Shown here piece by piece: positions 8,417 to 16,190 of a DNA stretch of 64,000 bases. The first letter of the stretch is position 1, and each line of letters begins with the position of its first letter. The DNA comes from Methylobacterium sp. J-048 (GTDB taxonomy: Bacteria; Pseudomonadota; Alphaproteobacteria; Rhizobiales; Beijerinckiaceae). The stretch is from the NCBI RefSeq assembly GCF_022829515.1, contig NZ_JAKSYL010000256.1, positions 25,447-89,446 of the forward strand. Direction: 5' to 3'. The translations under genes and the position numbers were made by a program. Below the pieces are notes generated by a model. That model did no database searches. It was not told the origin of the DNA and worked only from the letters and a program-made list of their open reading frames with translations.

Positions 8417-8637
8417 GGCTCGACGGTCCCCTTCAGCTTCACCGTCATCGGGTTGCCGGCCCGGTCGAGGGTCTTGCCGGCCGAGAGGCGGACCCAGCCC
8501 TCGCTGACGCAATATTCCTCGACGTTGGTCTTATCGACGCCCTTGAACCGCACGCCGACGCCGCGCTCCAGCATGGCCTCGTCGTAGAACGGGCTGTTCG
8601 GGTTCGCGGCCAGGCGGTCGGGAGGCGTATCGGTCAT
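8386..8637 (-). CDS. DUF3297 family protein
   Basis: 83-residue conserved protein of the DUF3297 family, common in proteobacteria and of unknown function. The family pattern is clear: MTDTPPDRLAANPNSPFYDE, then an R-G-V-G-V-R-F-x-G-V segment, then NVEEYCVSEGWVRL, and MTVKLKGTVEPYF near the end. It is small, soluble and acidic-to-neutral with one Cys (residue 43). Its start overlaps the stop of the upstream acetyltransferase gene by four bases (ATGA), so translation is likely coupled. Its stop overlaps the 3' end of the convergent plus-strand gene by 31 bases. Confidence 0.85.
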   Translation of the reverse strand: MTDTPPDRLAANPNSPFYDEAMLERGVGVRFKGVDKTNVEEYCVSEGWVRLSAGKTLDRAGNPMTVKLKGTVEPYFREPETEA

Positions 8638-9335
8638 CGTCCGGATCTCGGGTCGGTTTCGTGTGCGGCCCCGCGCGCAAGTTGCCGCGCGTCTTGCGGG
8701 GAGAAGGGCTCGCCGGTACGGGAATCCGCGTCGGCGCGCAACGCCGCGAGCAGGTCTGCGATCCGCCCGCTCTGCAGCAGCGGCACCAGCCGCGTCACCG
8801 CATCGTGCGGCAGGTCCCACCAGGCGGTCTCCACCAGCGCGTCCACGGTGGCGTCGTCGAAGCGGCGGCGCACCACCCGGGCCGGGTTGCCAGCGACCAC
8901 CGCGTAGGCCGGCACGTCGCGGGTCACCACCGCCCGGGCCGCGACCACGGCGCCGTGCCCGACCGTGACGCCGGACAGAATCATGCAGCCTGATCCGAGC
9001 CAGACATCGTGCCCGATCACCACGTCGCCTCGGGAGGCGTGGTAATCCGACGGCGCACCAGCGCCGGGGAACAACCCGCGCATCGCCGCGAACGGGTAGG
9101 TCGAGACCCAATCCAACCTGTGGTCGCCGCCCAGCAAGATCTCGACCTTGTCGGCGATGGAACAATAGCGGCCGATCGTCAGGCGACGGCCGCTCTCGGG
9201 GAAGCGGACCTTTGGACGCCCGTACGAGTACGCGCCTATGGAGAAGCCGTGCGTGCGCGCCAGCGCGGCGAGATGGATCCGCGTCTCGTTGTGCGGGTTG
9301 CGCCCCCCAAGCAGCCGGTGCAACAGACCGGTCAC
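8634..9335 (-). CDS. Hexapeptide-repeat acetyltransferase (CatB/Xat-like)
   Basis: About 233 residues with a left-handed beta-helix acyltransferase fold. Seen: the entry strand LTIGRYCSIADKVEILLGGDHRLDW with a His typical of the catalytic site in xenobiotic acetyltransferases, then hexapeptide rungs (VVIGHDVWLGSGCMILSGVT, VGHGAVVAARAVVTRDV) and the closing YAVVAGNPARVVRRRF. Families with this pattern acetylate sugars, polysaccharide units or chloramphenicol/streptogramin; which one applies is not clear. I choose a GTG start at 9335 since no in-frame ATG lies at a suitable place; it may begin a little upstream. It is divergent from maeB and coupled to DUF3297 by an ATGA overlap. Confidence 0.8.
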   Translation of the reverse strand: MTGLLHRLLGGRNPHNETRIHLAALARTHGFSIGAYSYGRPKVRFPESGRRLTIGRYCSIADKVEILLGGDHRLDWVSTYPFAAMRGLFPGAGAPSDYHASRGDVVIGHDVWLGSGCMILSGVTVGHGAVVAARAVVTRDVPAYAVVAGNPARVVRRRFDDATVDALVETAWWDLPHDAVTRLVPLLQSGRIADLLAALRADADSRTGEPFSPQDARQLARGAAHETDPRSGR

Positions 9336-9401
9336 GATGGGATCCGGCGCGGTGTGCCACCGCGTCGTCTCCGGGAAAGCGGGCGAGCTGGAAGGTGAGC
9401 G

Positions 9402-11729
9402 ATGGCCGATAACATGTCCGAGGACCTCAAGGCCGGGGCGCTCGTCTACCACCGCCTGCCGCAGCCCGGAAAGCTGGAGATCCAGGCGACCAAGCCGCTC
9501 GGCAACCAGCGTGACCTGGCGCTCGCCTACACGCCGGGCGTCGGCGTCGCCTGCATGGCGATCCACGACGATCCGCAGCAGGCCGCCGAACTGACGATCC
9601 GCCAGAACCTGGTGGCGGTGCTCACCAACGGCACCGCAGTGCTGGGGCTGGGCAATATCGGCCCGCTCGCCTCCAAGCCCGTGATGGAGGGCAAGGCGGT
9701 CCTGTTCAAGAAATTCGCCGGGATCGACGTGTTCGACATTGAGGTCGACCAGAACGACGTGTCCAAGCTCGTCGACGTGGTCTGCGCCCTCGAGCCGACC
9801 TTCGGCGGCATCAACCTCGAGGACATCAAAGCCCCCGAGTGCTTCGAGGTCGAGGAGCAGTGCCGGGCGCGGATGAACATCCCGGTCTTCCACGACGACC
9901 AGCACGGCACCGCGATCATCGTGGCCGCCGCCGTGCTCAACGCCCTCGAACTCGCCGGCAAGACCCTCTCGGACGTCCGGATCGTCACCTCCGGGGCCGG
10001 CGCGGCGGCGCTCGCCTGCCTCAACCTGCTGGTGTCGCTGGGCGCGACCCGGGAGAACATCACGCTGACCGACATCAAGGGCGTGGTCTACAAGGGCCGC
10101 CCGGAGCTGATGGACCGCTGGAAGGACATCTACGCCAAGGAGACCGAGGCGCGCACGCTGGCCGAGGTGATCCCGGGGGCGGACGTGTTCATCGGCCTCT
10201 CGGCCGGCGGGGTGCTGAAGCCCGAGCTCCTGGAGAAGATGGCCGAAAAGCCGCTGATCATGGCTCTGGCCAACCCCTACCCGGAGATCATGCCGGATCT
10301 CGCGCAGGCCAAGCGCCCCGACGCGATGATCTGCACCGGCCGCTCGGATTTCCCGAACCAGGTCAACAACGTCCTGTGCTTCCCCTACATCTTCCGCGGC
10401 GCGCTCGATGTCGGCGCGACCAGCATCAACGAGGAGATGAAGCTCGCCGCCGTGAAGGCGATCGCGGCGTTGGCGCGCGAGACCCCGTCCGACGTGGTCG
10501 CCCGGGCCTATGACGGCGAGGCCCGGCCGTTCGGCCCGGAATCGCTGATCCCGAGCCCGTTCGACCCCCGCCTGATCGTGCGCATCGCCCCGGCGGTCGC
10601 CAGGGCCGCGATGGAGTCCGGCGTGGCCGGCCGGCCGCTCAAGGATTTCGACGCCTATGTCGAGAGCCTCGACCGGTTCGTGCACCGGTCCGGCCTGATC
10701 ATGAAGCCGCTGTTCTCCAAGGCGAAGGCCGCGCCCAAGCGCGTGATCTACGCCGAGGGCGAGGACGAGCGGGTGCTGCGCGCCGTCCAGGCGATCGTGG
10801 AGGACAAGGTCGCGTTCCCGATCCTGGTCGGCCGGCCGCGGGTGGTCGAGTCACGGCTCAAGCGCTTCGGCCTCTCGATTCAGGAGGGCCGGGACTTCGA
10901 GCTGATCGACCCCGAGGACGATCCCCGCTACCGCGCCTACGTCCAGACCTACCTGGACGTCGCCGGCCGGCGCGGCATCACCCCGGATGCCGCTCGCACG
11001 CTGGTGCGCACCAACAACACCGTGATCGGCGCCATCGCGGTCCGGCGCGGCGAGGCCGACGCGCTGATCTGCGGCCTGGAGGGCCGGTTCGAGACCCGGC
11101 TGCGGATCATCCGCGACGTGATCGGGCTCGCCCCCGGCATCACGCAATGCGCCGCCATGAGCCTGATCGTGACCAGCGAGGGCGCCTACTTCCTGGCCGA
11201 CACCCATGTCCGCCAGAACCCCACGGCGGAAGAGATCGCCGAGGTCGCCCAGGCCTGCGCCGGCCATGTCAGCCGCTTCGGCCTGACGCCCAAGATCGCG
11301 CTGCTCAGCCACTCGGATTTCGGCCAGTCGGATTCGCCCTCGGCGATGAAGATGCGGGAGGCGTTGGCGCTTCTCCAGGCCCGCGAGCCGGACCTGATGG
11401 TCGACGGCGAGATGCAGGCGGATTCGGCGCTGTCCGAGCTGGTCCGCGACCGGGTGCTGCCGGGCTCGCGCCTCAAGGGCGCGGCCAACGTGCTGATCTT
11501 CCCGAACCTCGACGCGGCCAACATCGCGTTCCAGTTCGCCAAGGTGCTGGCGGATGCGCTGCCCGTGGGTCCGCTGCTGATCGGCCCGGCCAAGCCGGCC
11601 CACATCCTGACGCCCTCGGTCACCGCCCGCGGCATCGTCAACGTCACGGCCGCCGCGGTGGTCGAGGCGCAATCCGAGCCGGCGCCCCTGCCCCGCGGCG
11701 AGGTCGGTGTCGGCATGATCTCGGAGTGA
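9402..11729 (+). CDS. maeB: NADP-dependent malic enzyme with phosphotransacetylase-like domain
   Basis: 775-residue MaeB-type enzyme that decarboxylates malate to pyruvate with NADP reduction, feeding gluconeogenesis and acetyl-CoA supply. N-terminal malic domain (about 15-160) with LAYTPGVGVAC and NGTAVLGLGNIGPLASKPVMEGK, then the NAD(P)-binding domain (about 165-420) with VTSGAGAAALACLNLL and the metal-binding segment PVFHDDQHGTA. The C-terminal third (about 430-765) is a phosphotransacetylase-like domain, known in this family to act as a regulatory module rather than an active enzyme. The length is normal for the fusion. A purine-rich AAGGTGAG precedes ATG 9402. A strong stem-loop follows the stop. 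Confidence 0.96.
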   Translation: MADNMSEDLKAGALVYHRLPQPGKLEIQATKPLGNQRDLALAYTPGVGVACMAIHDDPQQAAELTIRQNLVAVLTNGTAVLGLGNIGPLASKPVMEGKAVLFKKFAGIDVFDIEVDQNDVSKLVDVVCALEPTFGGINLEDIKAPECFEVEEQCRARMNIPVFHDDQHGTAIIVAAAVLNALELAGKTLSDVRIVTSGAGAAALACLNLLVSLGATRENITLTDIKGVVYKGRPELMDRWKDIYAKETEARTLAEVIPGADVFIGLSAGGVLKPELLEKMAEKPLIMALANPYPEIMPDLAQAKRPDAMICTGRSDFPNQVNNVLCFPYIFRGALDVGATSINEEMKLAAVKAIAALARETPSDVVARAYDGEARPFGPESLIPSPFDPRLIVRIAPAVARAAMESGVAGRPLKDFDAYVESLDRFVHRSGLIMKPLFSKAKAAPKRVIYAEGEDERVLRAVQAIVEDKVAFPILVGRPRVVESRLKRFGLSIQEGRDFELIDPEDDPRYRAYVQTYLDVAGRRGITPDAARTLVRTNNTVIGAIAVRRGEADALICGLEGRFETRLRIIRDVIGLAPGITQCAAMSLIVTSEGAYFLADTHVRQNPTAEEIAEVAQACAGHVSRFGLTPKIALLSHSDFGQSDSPSAMKMREALALLQAREPDLMVDGEMQADSALSELVRDRVLPGSRLKGAANVLIFPNLDAANIAFQFAKVLADALPVGPLLIGPAKPAHILTPSVTARGIVNVTAAAVVEAQSEPAPLPRGEVGVGMISE

Positions 11730-11740
11730 GGTAATCGCGC

Positions 11741-11770
11741 CGATCCCGGCGGCTTTCGCCGCCGGGATCG
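11741..11770. terminator. Stem-loop between convergent maeB and chemoreceptor genes
   Basis: Perfect 13-bp stem (11741-11753 with 11758-11770) around a TTTC loop, placed between two convergent stops. There is no long T-run on either side, but position and stability make it a likely bidirectional terminator. Confidence 0.7.
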
Positions 11771-11785
11771 ATTGGGGCGATCGTC

Positions 11786-13882
11786 TCAGGCCGCCCTGAC
11801 GGTGTCGAGGAAGCGCGCCACCTCCGTGGTGAGGTGCTCGGACTGGCGCGACAGGTCCGTGGCTGCGCCGAGCACTTGGTTCGCGGCCTTGCCGGTCTCT
11901 TCCGCGGCGCTGGCCACGCCGGTAATATTGCTGGTCACCTCGCTGGTGCCCGCAGCCGCCTGCCCGACATTGCGGACGATCTCCTGAGTGGCGGCGCCCT
12001 GCTGCTCTACCGCTGCGGCGATGCTCGTGGCCACGCCGTTGATCTCTTGGATGCGGGCGGTGATCGAGCCTATCGCCGTCACCGCCTGACCGGTGGAGGC
12101 CTGGACCCGGGCGATCTGACCGGAGATTTCCTCCGTCGCCTTGGCGGTCTGCTCGGCGAGCGCCTTCACCTCGGAGGCTACAACCGCGAAGCCACGCCCG
12201 GCCTCGCCGGCGCGGGCGGCCTCGATGGTCGCGTTCAACGCCAGCAAATTGGTCTGGCCGGCGATGGAAGAAATCAACCCGACCACGTCGCCGATCCGCG
12301 CCACGGCGCTGCTCAGCTCCTGAACCAGAGCGCCGGTCTGACCGGCCTCGGCGACGGCGCCCTGCGCGAGCTTGGCGGATCCATCGACCTGCCGGCCGAT
12401 TTCCTGGACCGAGGAGCCGAGCTCTTCGGAGGCGGCGGCCACGGTGTTGACGTTGCTGGCGGCCTCTTCGGCGGCTGCGGCCACCGTGGTCGACTGGCTC
12501 GCGGTCTGGGTCGCTGTGGCGGTCAGGGTCTGGGCGGTGGCCTGCAATTCGGTTGCGGATGACGAGACTTGGCCGATGATGCCGCCGACCGCCTGCTCGA
12601 AGGCCTCGGCCATCTGCTGCATCCCCGCCTTGCGCTGCGCTTCGGCGGTGAGGCGCGCCTGCGTCGCCTCCGCTTCGAGCTGCCGGTTGCGGATCAGGTT
12701 GTCCTTGAACACCTGCACGGCCGCCGTCATGGGGCCGAACTCGTTCCGGTACAGCCCGACCGGCACCGCGACGGACGCGTCGCCCGCCGCCAGATCCCGC
12801 ATGGTCGCCGCGATCGTGCGGATCGGCCGCAGCACCCCGGCGAAGATGACGACCAGGCCGAGGCCGACCAGCAGGACGACCGCCGCCAACGCGGCACCGT
12901 TGCGGATCAGGATGCCGCGCGCCTCATCGGCCAAGACTTCGGCGCGCGCGATCATCTCGTCCATGGCGGCGTAGGCGAGGTCCACGATCGCCGGCTGGGC
13001 GACCGTGTTCTGTTGCCGGAACGCCTGGAACGTGACCGTCGACGGCTGCCCCTGGCTGAGCGCGTCGAACACGGACTTCGAGATCGTCGCGGAGGCCCCT
13101 TCGAAATTCACGGCGTTGGCTTTCCGGAAGGCGGCCCGGACCGTGTCCGAGACGTCGGAAGCAGCCTCGGTGGTGGTGGCCCAGGCGGTCTGCAGCCGGG
13201 CGCGCTCCTCGGCTGCGGCCACGGTCTCGGGCAGGGTCCAGGAGGTTCCGGCCGCCAGCGAGGTCTGGACCCGCAGGGCGACGTTCCCGATCGCGACCCG
13301 CGCCACCCAGGCCGCACGCTTGAGGACGAGGTAGCGCTGGACAGCGGCATCCGAACGGGGGATGGCGCCGTCGACGGCGTCGGTCGTGGCGGTCAGCGCG
13401 TCCAGCAGGTCCTGGAAGGTGGCGAGCATGGCGGGCAGGAGCGTCGCGTCGCGCTGCGCCTTCGGGAGTCGCAGGGCCGCGTCGATGCGAGGGCGCAGGG
13501 CGTTCACGGCCTCGTGCGCCGCGATCAGCCGGGCGGTCGTCGCCGTGACCGCCGGGACCGCCTGCTGGTTCAAGAGAGCCTGCACCCTGTCGAAGCTCTC
13601 GATCATCGCCTGCCGATTGGCCGAGATCGCCGACAGCGTGTCCGGTCCGGCCGGCTCTTGGCCACCCAGTGCGAGGGACGAGCCGCGCTCGATCCGCAGC
13701 GGCAGGATGGTCTTGAGCAGGCGCCGGCTCGTATGCGCCAGGGTGACGGCCCGGTCGGCTTGTTCGGCCTGCTCCCGCGCGTTCAGGAGCGCGGTCGCCG
13801 TATAGCTCAGCAACATCAGCGCCATCACGCCAATCACCAAGCACAGAAGCGTCTTTATCGAGAACCGGCCGAGCCAGCGCAT
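11786..13882 (-). CDS. Methyl-accepting chemotaxis protein
   Basis: 698-residue transmembrane chemoreceptor. Residues about 10-35 are the first membrane helix, followed by a large periplasmic helical sensor domain (about 36-325) and a second membrane helix near 330-352. A HAMP domain follows (LRPIRTIAATMRDLAAGD), then the long cytoplasmic coiled coil with the conserved hairpin tip (VVGLISSIAGQTNLLALNAT, then IEAARAGEAGRGFAVVASEV) that contacts CheA and CheW. No C-terminal CheR/CheB tethering pentapeptide is present. The ligand cannot be read from the sequence. Start is ATG 13882 (MRWLGRF); a TTG two codons earlier is not needed. An AT-rich region upstream probably carries its promoter. Confidence 0.95.
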   Translation of the reverse strand: MRWLGRFSIKTLLCLVIGVMALMLLSYTATALLNAREQAEQADRAVTLAHTSRRLLKTILPLRIERGSSLALGGQEPAGPDTLSAISANRQAMIESFDRVQALLNQQAVPAVTATTARLIAAHEAVNALRPRIDAALRLPKAQRDATLLPAMLATFQDLLDALTATTDAVDGAIPRSDAAVQRYLVLKRAAWVARVAIGNVALRVQTSLAAGTSWTLPETVAAAEERARLQTAWATTTEAASDVSDTVRAAFRKANAVNFEGASATISKSVFDALSQGQPSTVTFQAFRQQNTVAQPAIVDLAYAAMDEMIARAEVLADEARGILIRNGAALAAVVLLVGLGLVVIFAGVLRPIRTIAATMRDLAAGDASVAVPVGLYRNEFGPMTAAVQVFKDNLIRNRQLEAEATQARLTAEAQRKAGMQQMAEAFEQAVGGIIGQVSSSATELQATAQTLTATATQTASQSTTVAAAAEEAASNVNTVAAASEELGSSVQEIGRQVDGSAKLAQGAVAEAGQTGALVQELSSAVARIGDVVGLISSIAGQTNLLALNATIEAARAGEAGRGFAVVASEVKALAEQTAKATEEISGQIARVQASTGQAVTAIGSITARIQEINGVATSIAAAVEQQGAATQEIVRNVGQAAAGTSEVTSNITGVASAAEETGKAANQVLGAATDLSRQSEHLTTEVARFLDTVRAA

Positions 13883-14366
13883 GATCAAACTCCGATGGCC
13901 ACGTACGGCCTCTAGGTGGTTTGATATCTGAACCCAGATCGGGATGCACTGGCCGAGGTTGAAACGAATGCGATACTATCCAGAAGCTTACATAATTCGT
14001 AATTGTATTATTGGTTTAACCTATAGTTGCCAGTTAGTCGGCATAAAAGTTTTAAAGTTCCGCCGACCGCGGTATCTCCCGAGAAGAGAATTTTAAGCAT
14101 GGCTGCATGTCCGGGAGCCTGCAAGCAGGCGATATCGCCGTATTGAGGGCCGGCCGTTCGTCGTGGCCGGCCTCACGCAGTCGGCACGGACGTGGTGTGA
14201 AAGACCGCGCCGCCTTTTCGCCGGCATCCGCCCGGGTGGACGAACCGGCGGTTCGGACAAGCGCGGGGATGCGACCGACCCACGCCGGAACGCGCGCCGG
14301 GTCCAGATTCGGTGTCGTAGACGACGGAAGCGGTGCGCTTCGCCCGTCGGGCCCGGCCGCCAAAAA
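13883..14366. other. Intergenic region with AT-rich core
   Basis: No gene is visible in 484 bases. The part from about 13930 to 14100 is strikingly AT-rich for this chromosome, with several TTAA and TTTAA tracts, and lies upstream of the chemoreceptor start, so it probably holds that promoter. The rest is the 3' flank of the exopolyphosphatase gene. Open frames on the plus strand here are antisense to that gene and not credible. Confidence 0.6.
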
Positions 14367-15920
14367 TCAGTCGGCGCCGCCGCACATCTCGATTCGTCCG
14401 TCCAGCCCGACCACGCGGCCGAGGCCGCGGACCCGGTTCAGCAGCCGGTCGCTGGCGAGGGCGGCCCAATCCTGCGGCATCCGCAGGGTCACGCGGCCAT
14501 CCTCGACCACGAGGGGGGCGCGGGTGAGCGCCCCGTCCATGCCAGCTGAGATCGGAAATGCCACGCGCAGCAGCGCGCCGAGGAGGCGCGCCCGCTCGAA
14601 CAGGCGCGGCCCGGCGACGGTCCGGAGGATCGGGTTGGCCTTTTCGGGAGCCAGGCCGCTATGGCGCAGCGACACCGACAGGGCGAGATAGGCCCGTCCG
14701 GGATGGTCGACCCCCACGAAGGCGGCGTTCTGGATCGCCGCGATGCTCTGCTCGTCGCGGTAATCGGGGTGCGCCCGCCAGCCGACATCCGAGAGCAGGC
14801 AGCCAGCATGGCGCAGGCGGCGCTCGTCGGCCGTCTCGGGTCCGTCCAGGGTTGTGACGAACCGGTCCGTCCAGGCGATCAACTCCTCCCCGTGGCGGGG
14901 CGAGCGGGCGCGCAGGGCGTTGAACTCCGCCGCCGATGCGAGGAGCGGATCGGTCAGGCGGGTGTCGCGGTCGAGCTGCTCGAACAGCAGCCCCTCCCGC
15001 ACCCCCGAGGCCGAGATCGCGATCTCCCGTGGGCGGCCGACCCGGATGATCTCTTCGAGGACCACCGCGCCGTAGGCCAGGAGCGGACGGCGCGCCTCCG
15101 AGATCGTATCCACATCCTGAAGCAGGCCAACCTCCGTCTGCTCGACGATCTGGAGGAAGCTCATCTCGTCGGTGGGCTCGACCGAATAGCCGTGCATCAC
15201 GTGGACGGGATAGCCACGGGCGGCCTGGTGCAGCCGCGCCAGGGCGCGCCAGGTGCCGCCGACCGCGTAGAAGGTCCGGCCGCGCAAGGTCTCGAGCTGC
15301 GGCTCGGCCTTGCGCATGTGCTCGCGCACGATCTTGGCGGCCTTCTTGATCGACCCGCCGGAGAGGTCCTGCAGGGCCAGCCCACCGAGCGGCATGGTCA
15401 CGCCCTGCCCGACCACGGTGCCGCGCACGTCCACCAGTTCGAGGGATCCGCCGCCCATGTCGCCGACGACGCCGTTGGGCGCGTGGAAGCCCGAGATCAC
15501 GCCCATGGCGGACAGCTCCGCCTCGCGCCGACCGGACAGGAGCTGGATTTCCTGGCCGCAGGCGGCTTCCGCGGCGCGCAGGAAGTCCGGGCCGTTCTCG
15601 GCATCCCGGGCCGCCGCGGTCGCCAGCACGAACACCCGGCCGACGCGCATCGTGTCGCACAGCACCCGGAAGCGGCCCAGGGCGGTGAGCGCGCGCGCGA
15701 CCGCGTCCTCGTTGAGCCGGCCGGTGGTCAGGACGTTGCGACCCAGGCCGCACAGCACCTTCTCGTTGTAGAGCGGCGTCGGCGCGCGGCTCAGGCCGTC
15801 ATAGGCGACGAGCCGGACCGAGTTCGAGCCGATATCGATGATCGCCACCGGCGGATGCAGGTCGCGCGAGGGCCGGTCCGCGGAATGCGCGAGGGTGAGG
15901 TTGGCGCGAGGGCTGCCCAA
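14367..15920 (-). CDS. ppx: Ppx/GppA family exopolyphosphatase
   Basis: 517-residue enzyme that removes terminal phosphate from polyphosphate, or hydrolyses pppGpp in the GppA branch. The actin-like nucleotide/phosphate fold is visible: first phosphate loop IIDIGSNSVRLVAYDG, then LATAAARDAENG, and the second loop VVGDMGGGSLELVDV. The C-terminal helical half (about 310-510) is HD-like. The N-terminus is ambiguous. I choose TTG 15920, which has AAGGA at good spacing; the frame stays open to 16190, but that extra segment is Arg-rich and lies mostly between ppk and this gene. A GTG beginning VAIIDIG would be too short. It follows ppk on the same strand, the substrate-making enzyme. Confidence 0.9.
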   Translation of the reverse strand: MGSPRANLTLAHSADRPSRDLHPPVAIIDIGSNSVRLVAYDGLSRAPTPLYNEKVLCGLGRNVLTTGRLNEDAVARALTALGRFRVLCDTMRVGRVFVLATAAARDAENGPDFLRAAEAACGQEIQLLSGRREAELSAMGVISGFHAPNGVVGDMGGGSLELVDVRGTVVGQGVTMPLGGLALQDLSGGSIKKAAKIVREHMRKAEPQLETLRGRTFYAVGGTWRALARLHQAARGYPVHVMHGYSVEPTDEMSFLQIVEQTEVGLLQDVDTISEARRPLLAYGAVVLEEIIRVGRPREIAISASGVREGLLFEQLDRDTRLTDPLLASAAEFNALRARSPRHGEELIAWTDRFVTTLDGPETADERRLRHAGCLLSDVGWRAHPDYRDEQSIAAIQNAAFVGVDHPGRAYLALSVSLRHSGLAPEKANPILRTVAGPRLFERARLLGALLRVAFPISAGMDGALTRAPLVVEDGRVTLRMPQDWAALASDRLLNRVRGLGRVVGLDGRIEMCGGAD

Positions 15921-16190
15921 ACGTCCGAGTCCTTGATGGAGCGCGGCCGGCCGGACCGGCAGGCCGCGCGTGCAATCCGGAGCCGAAACCGAACTCGGCT
16001 CCAAGTCGATGATGCGATGCGCTCGCGGCCGAACTGAAACCCTTGGCGGCGACGAATGCTCTAAGCCAAATCGGGCCGGCAGGGCAACGTTTCGTCCGCC
16101 CGGCTTTCCGGCCGGGCGCAAAGTCCTCACGCAGAACTGCACAACACGTTTGCGAAACCTGTCGAACTTGCCGCGCATCTGACGACGCAC

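Noticed and set aside
8634..9401. Possible bidirectional promoter regulation between maeB and the acetyltransferase
   Set aside because: The spacer is only 66 bases and shows no repeat or operator-like motif, so nothing specific can be claimed.
12569..13915. 448-codon plus-strand frame opposite the chemoreceptor
   Set aside because: Arg/Gly-rich antisense shadow; the chemoreceptor has clear family motifs.
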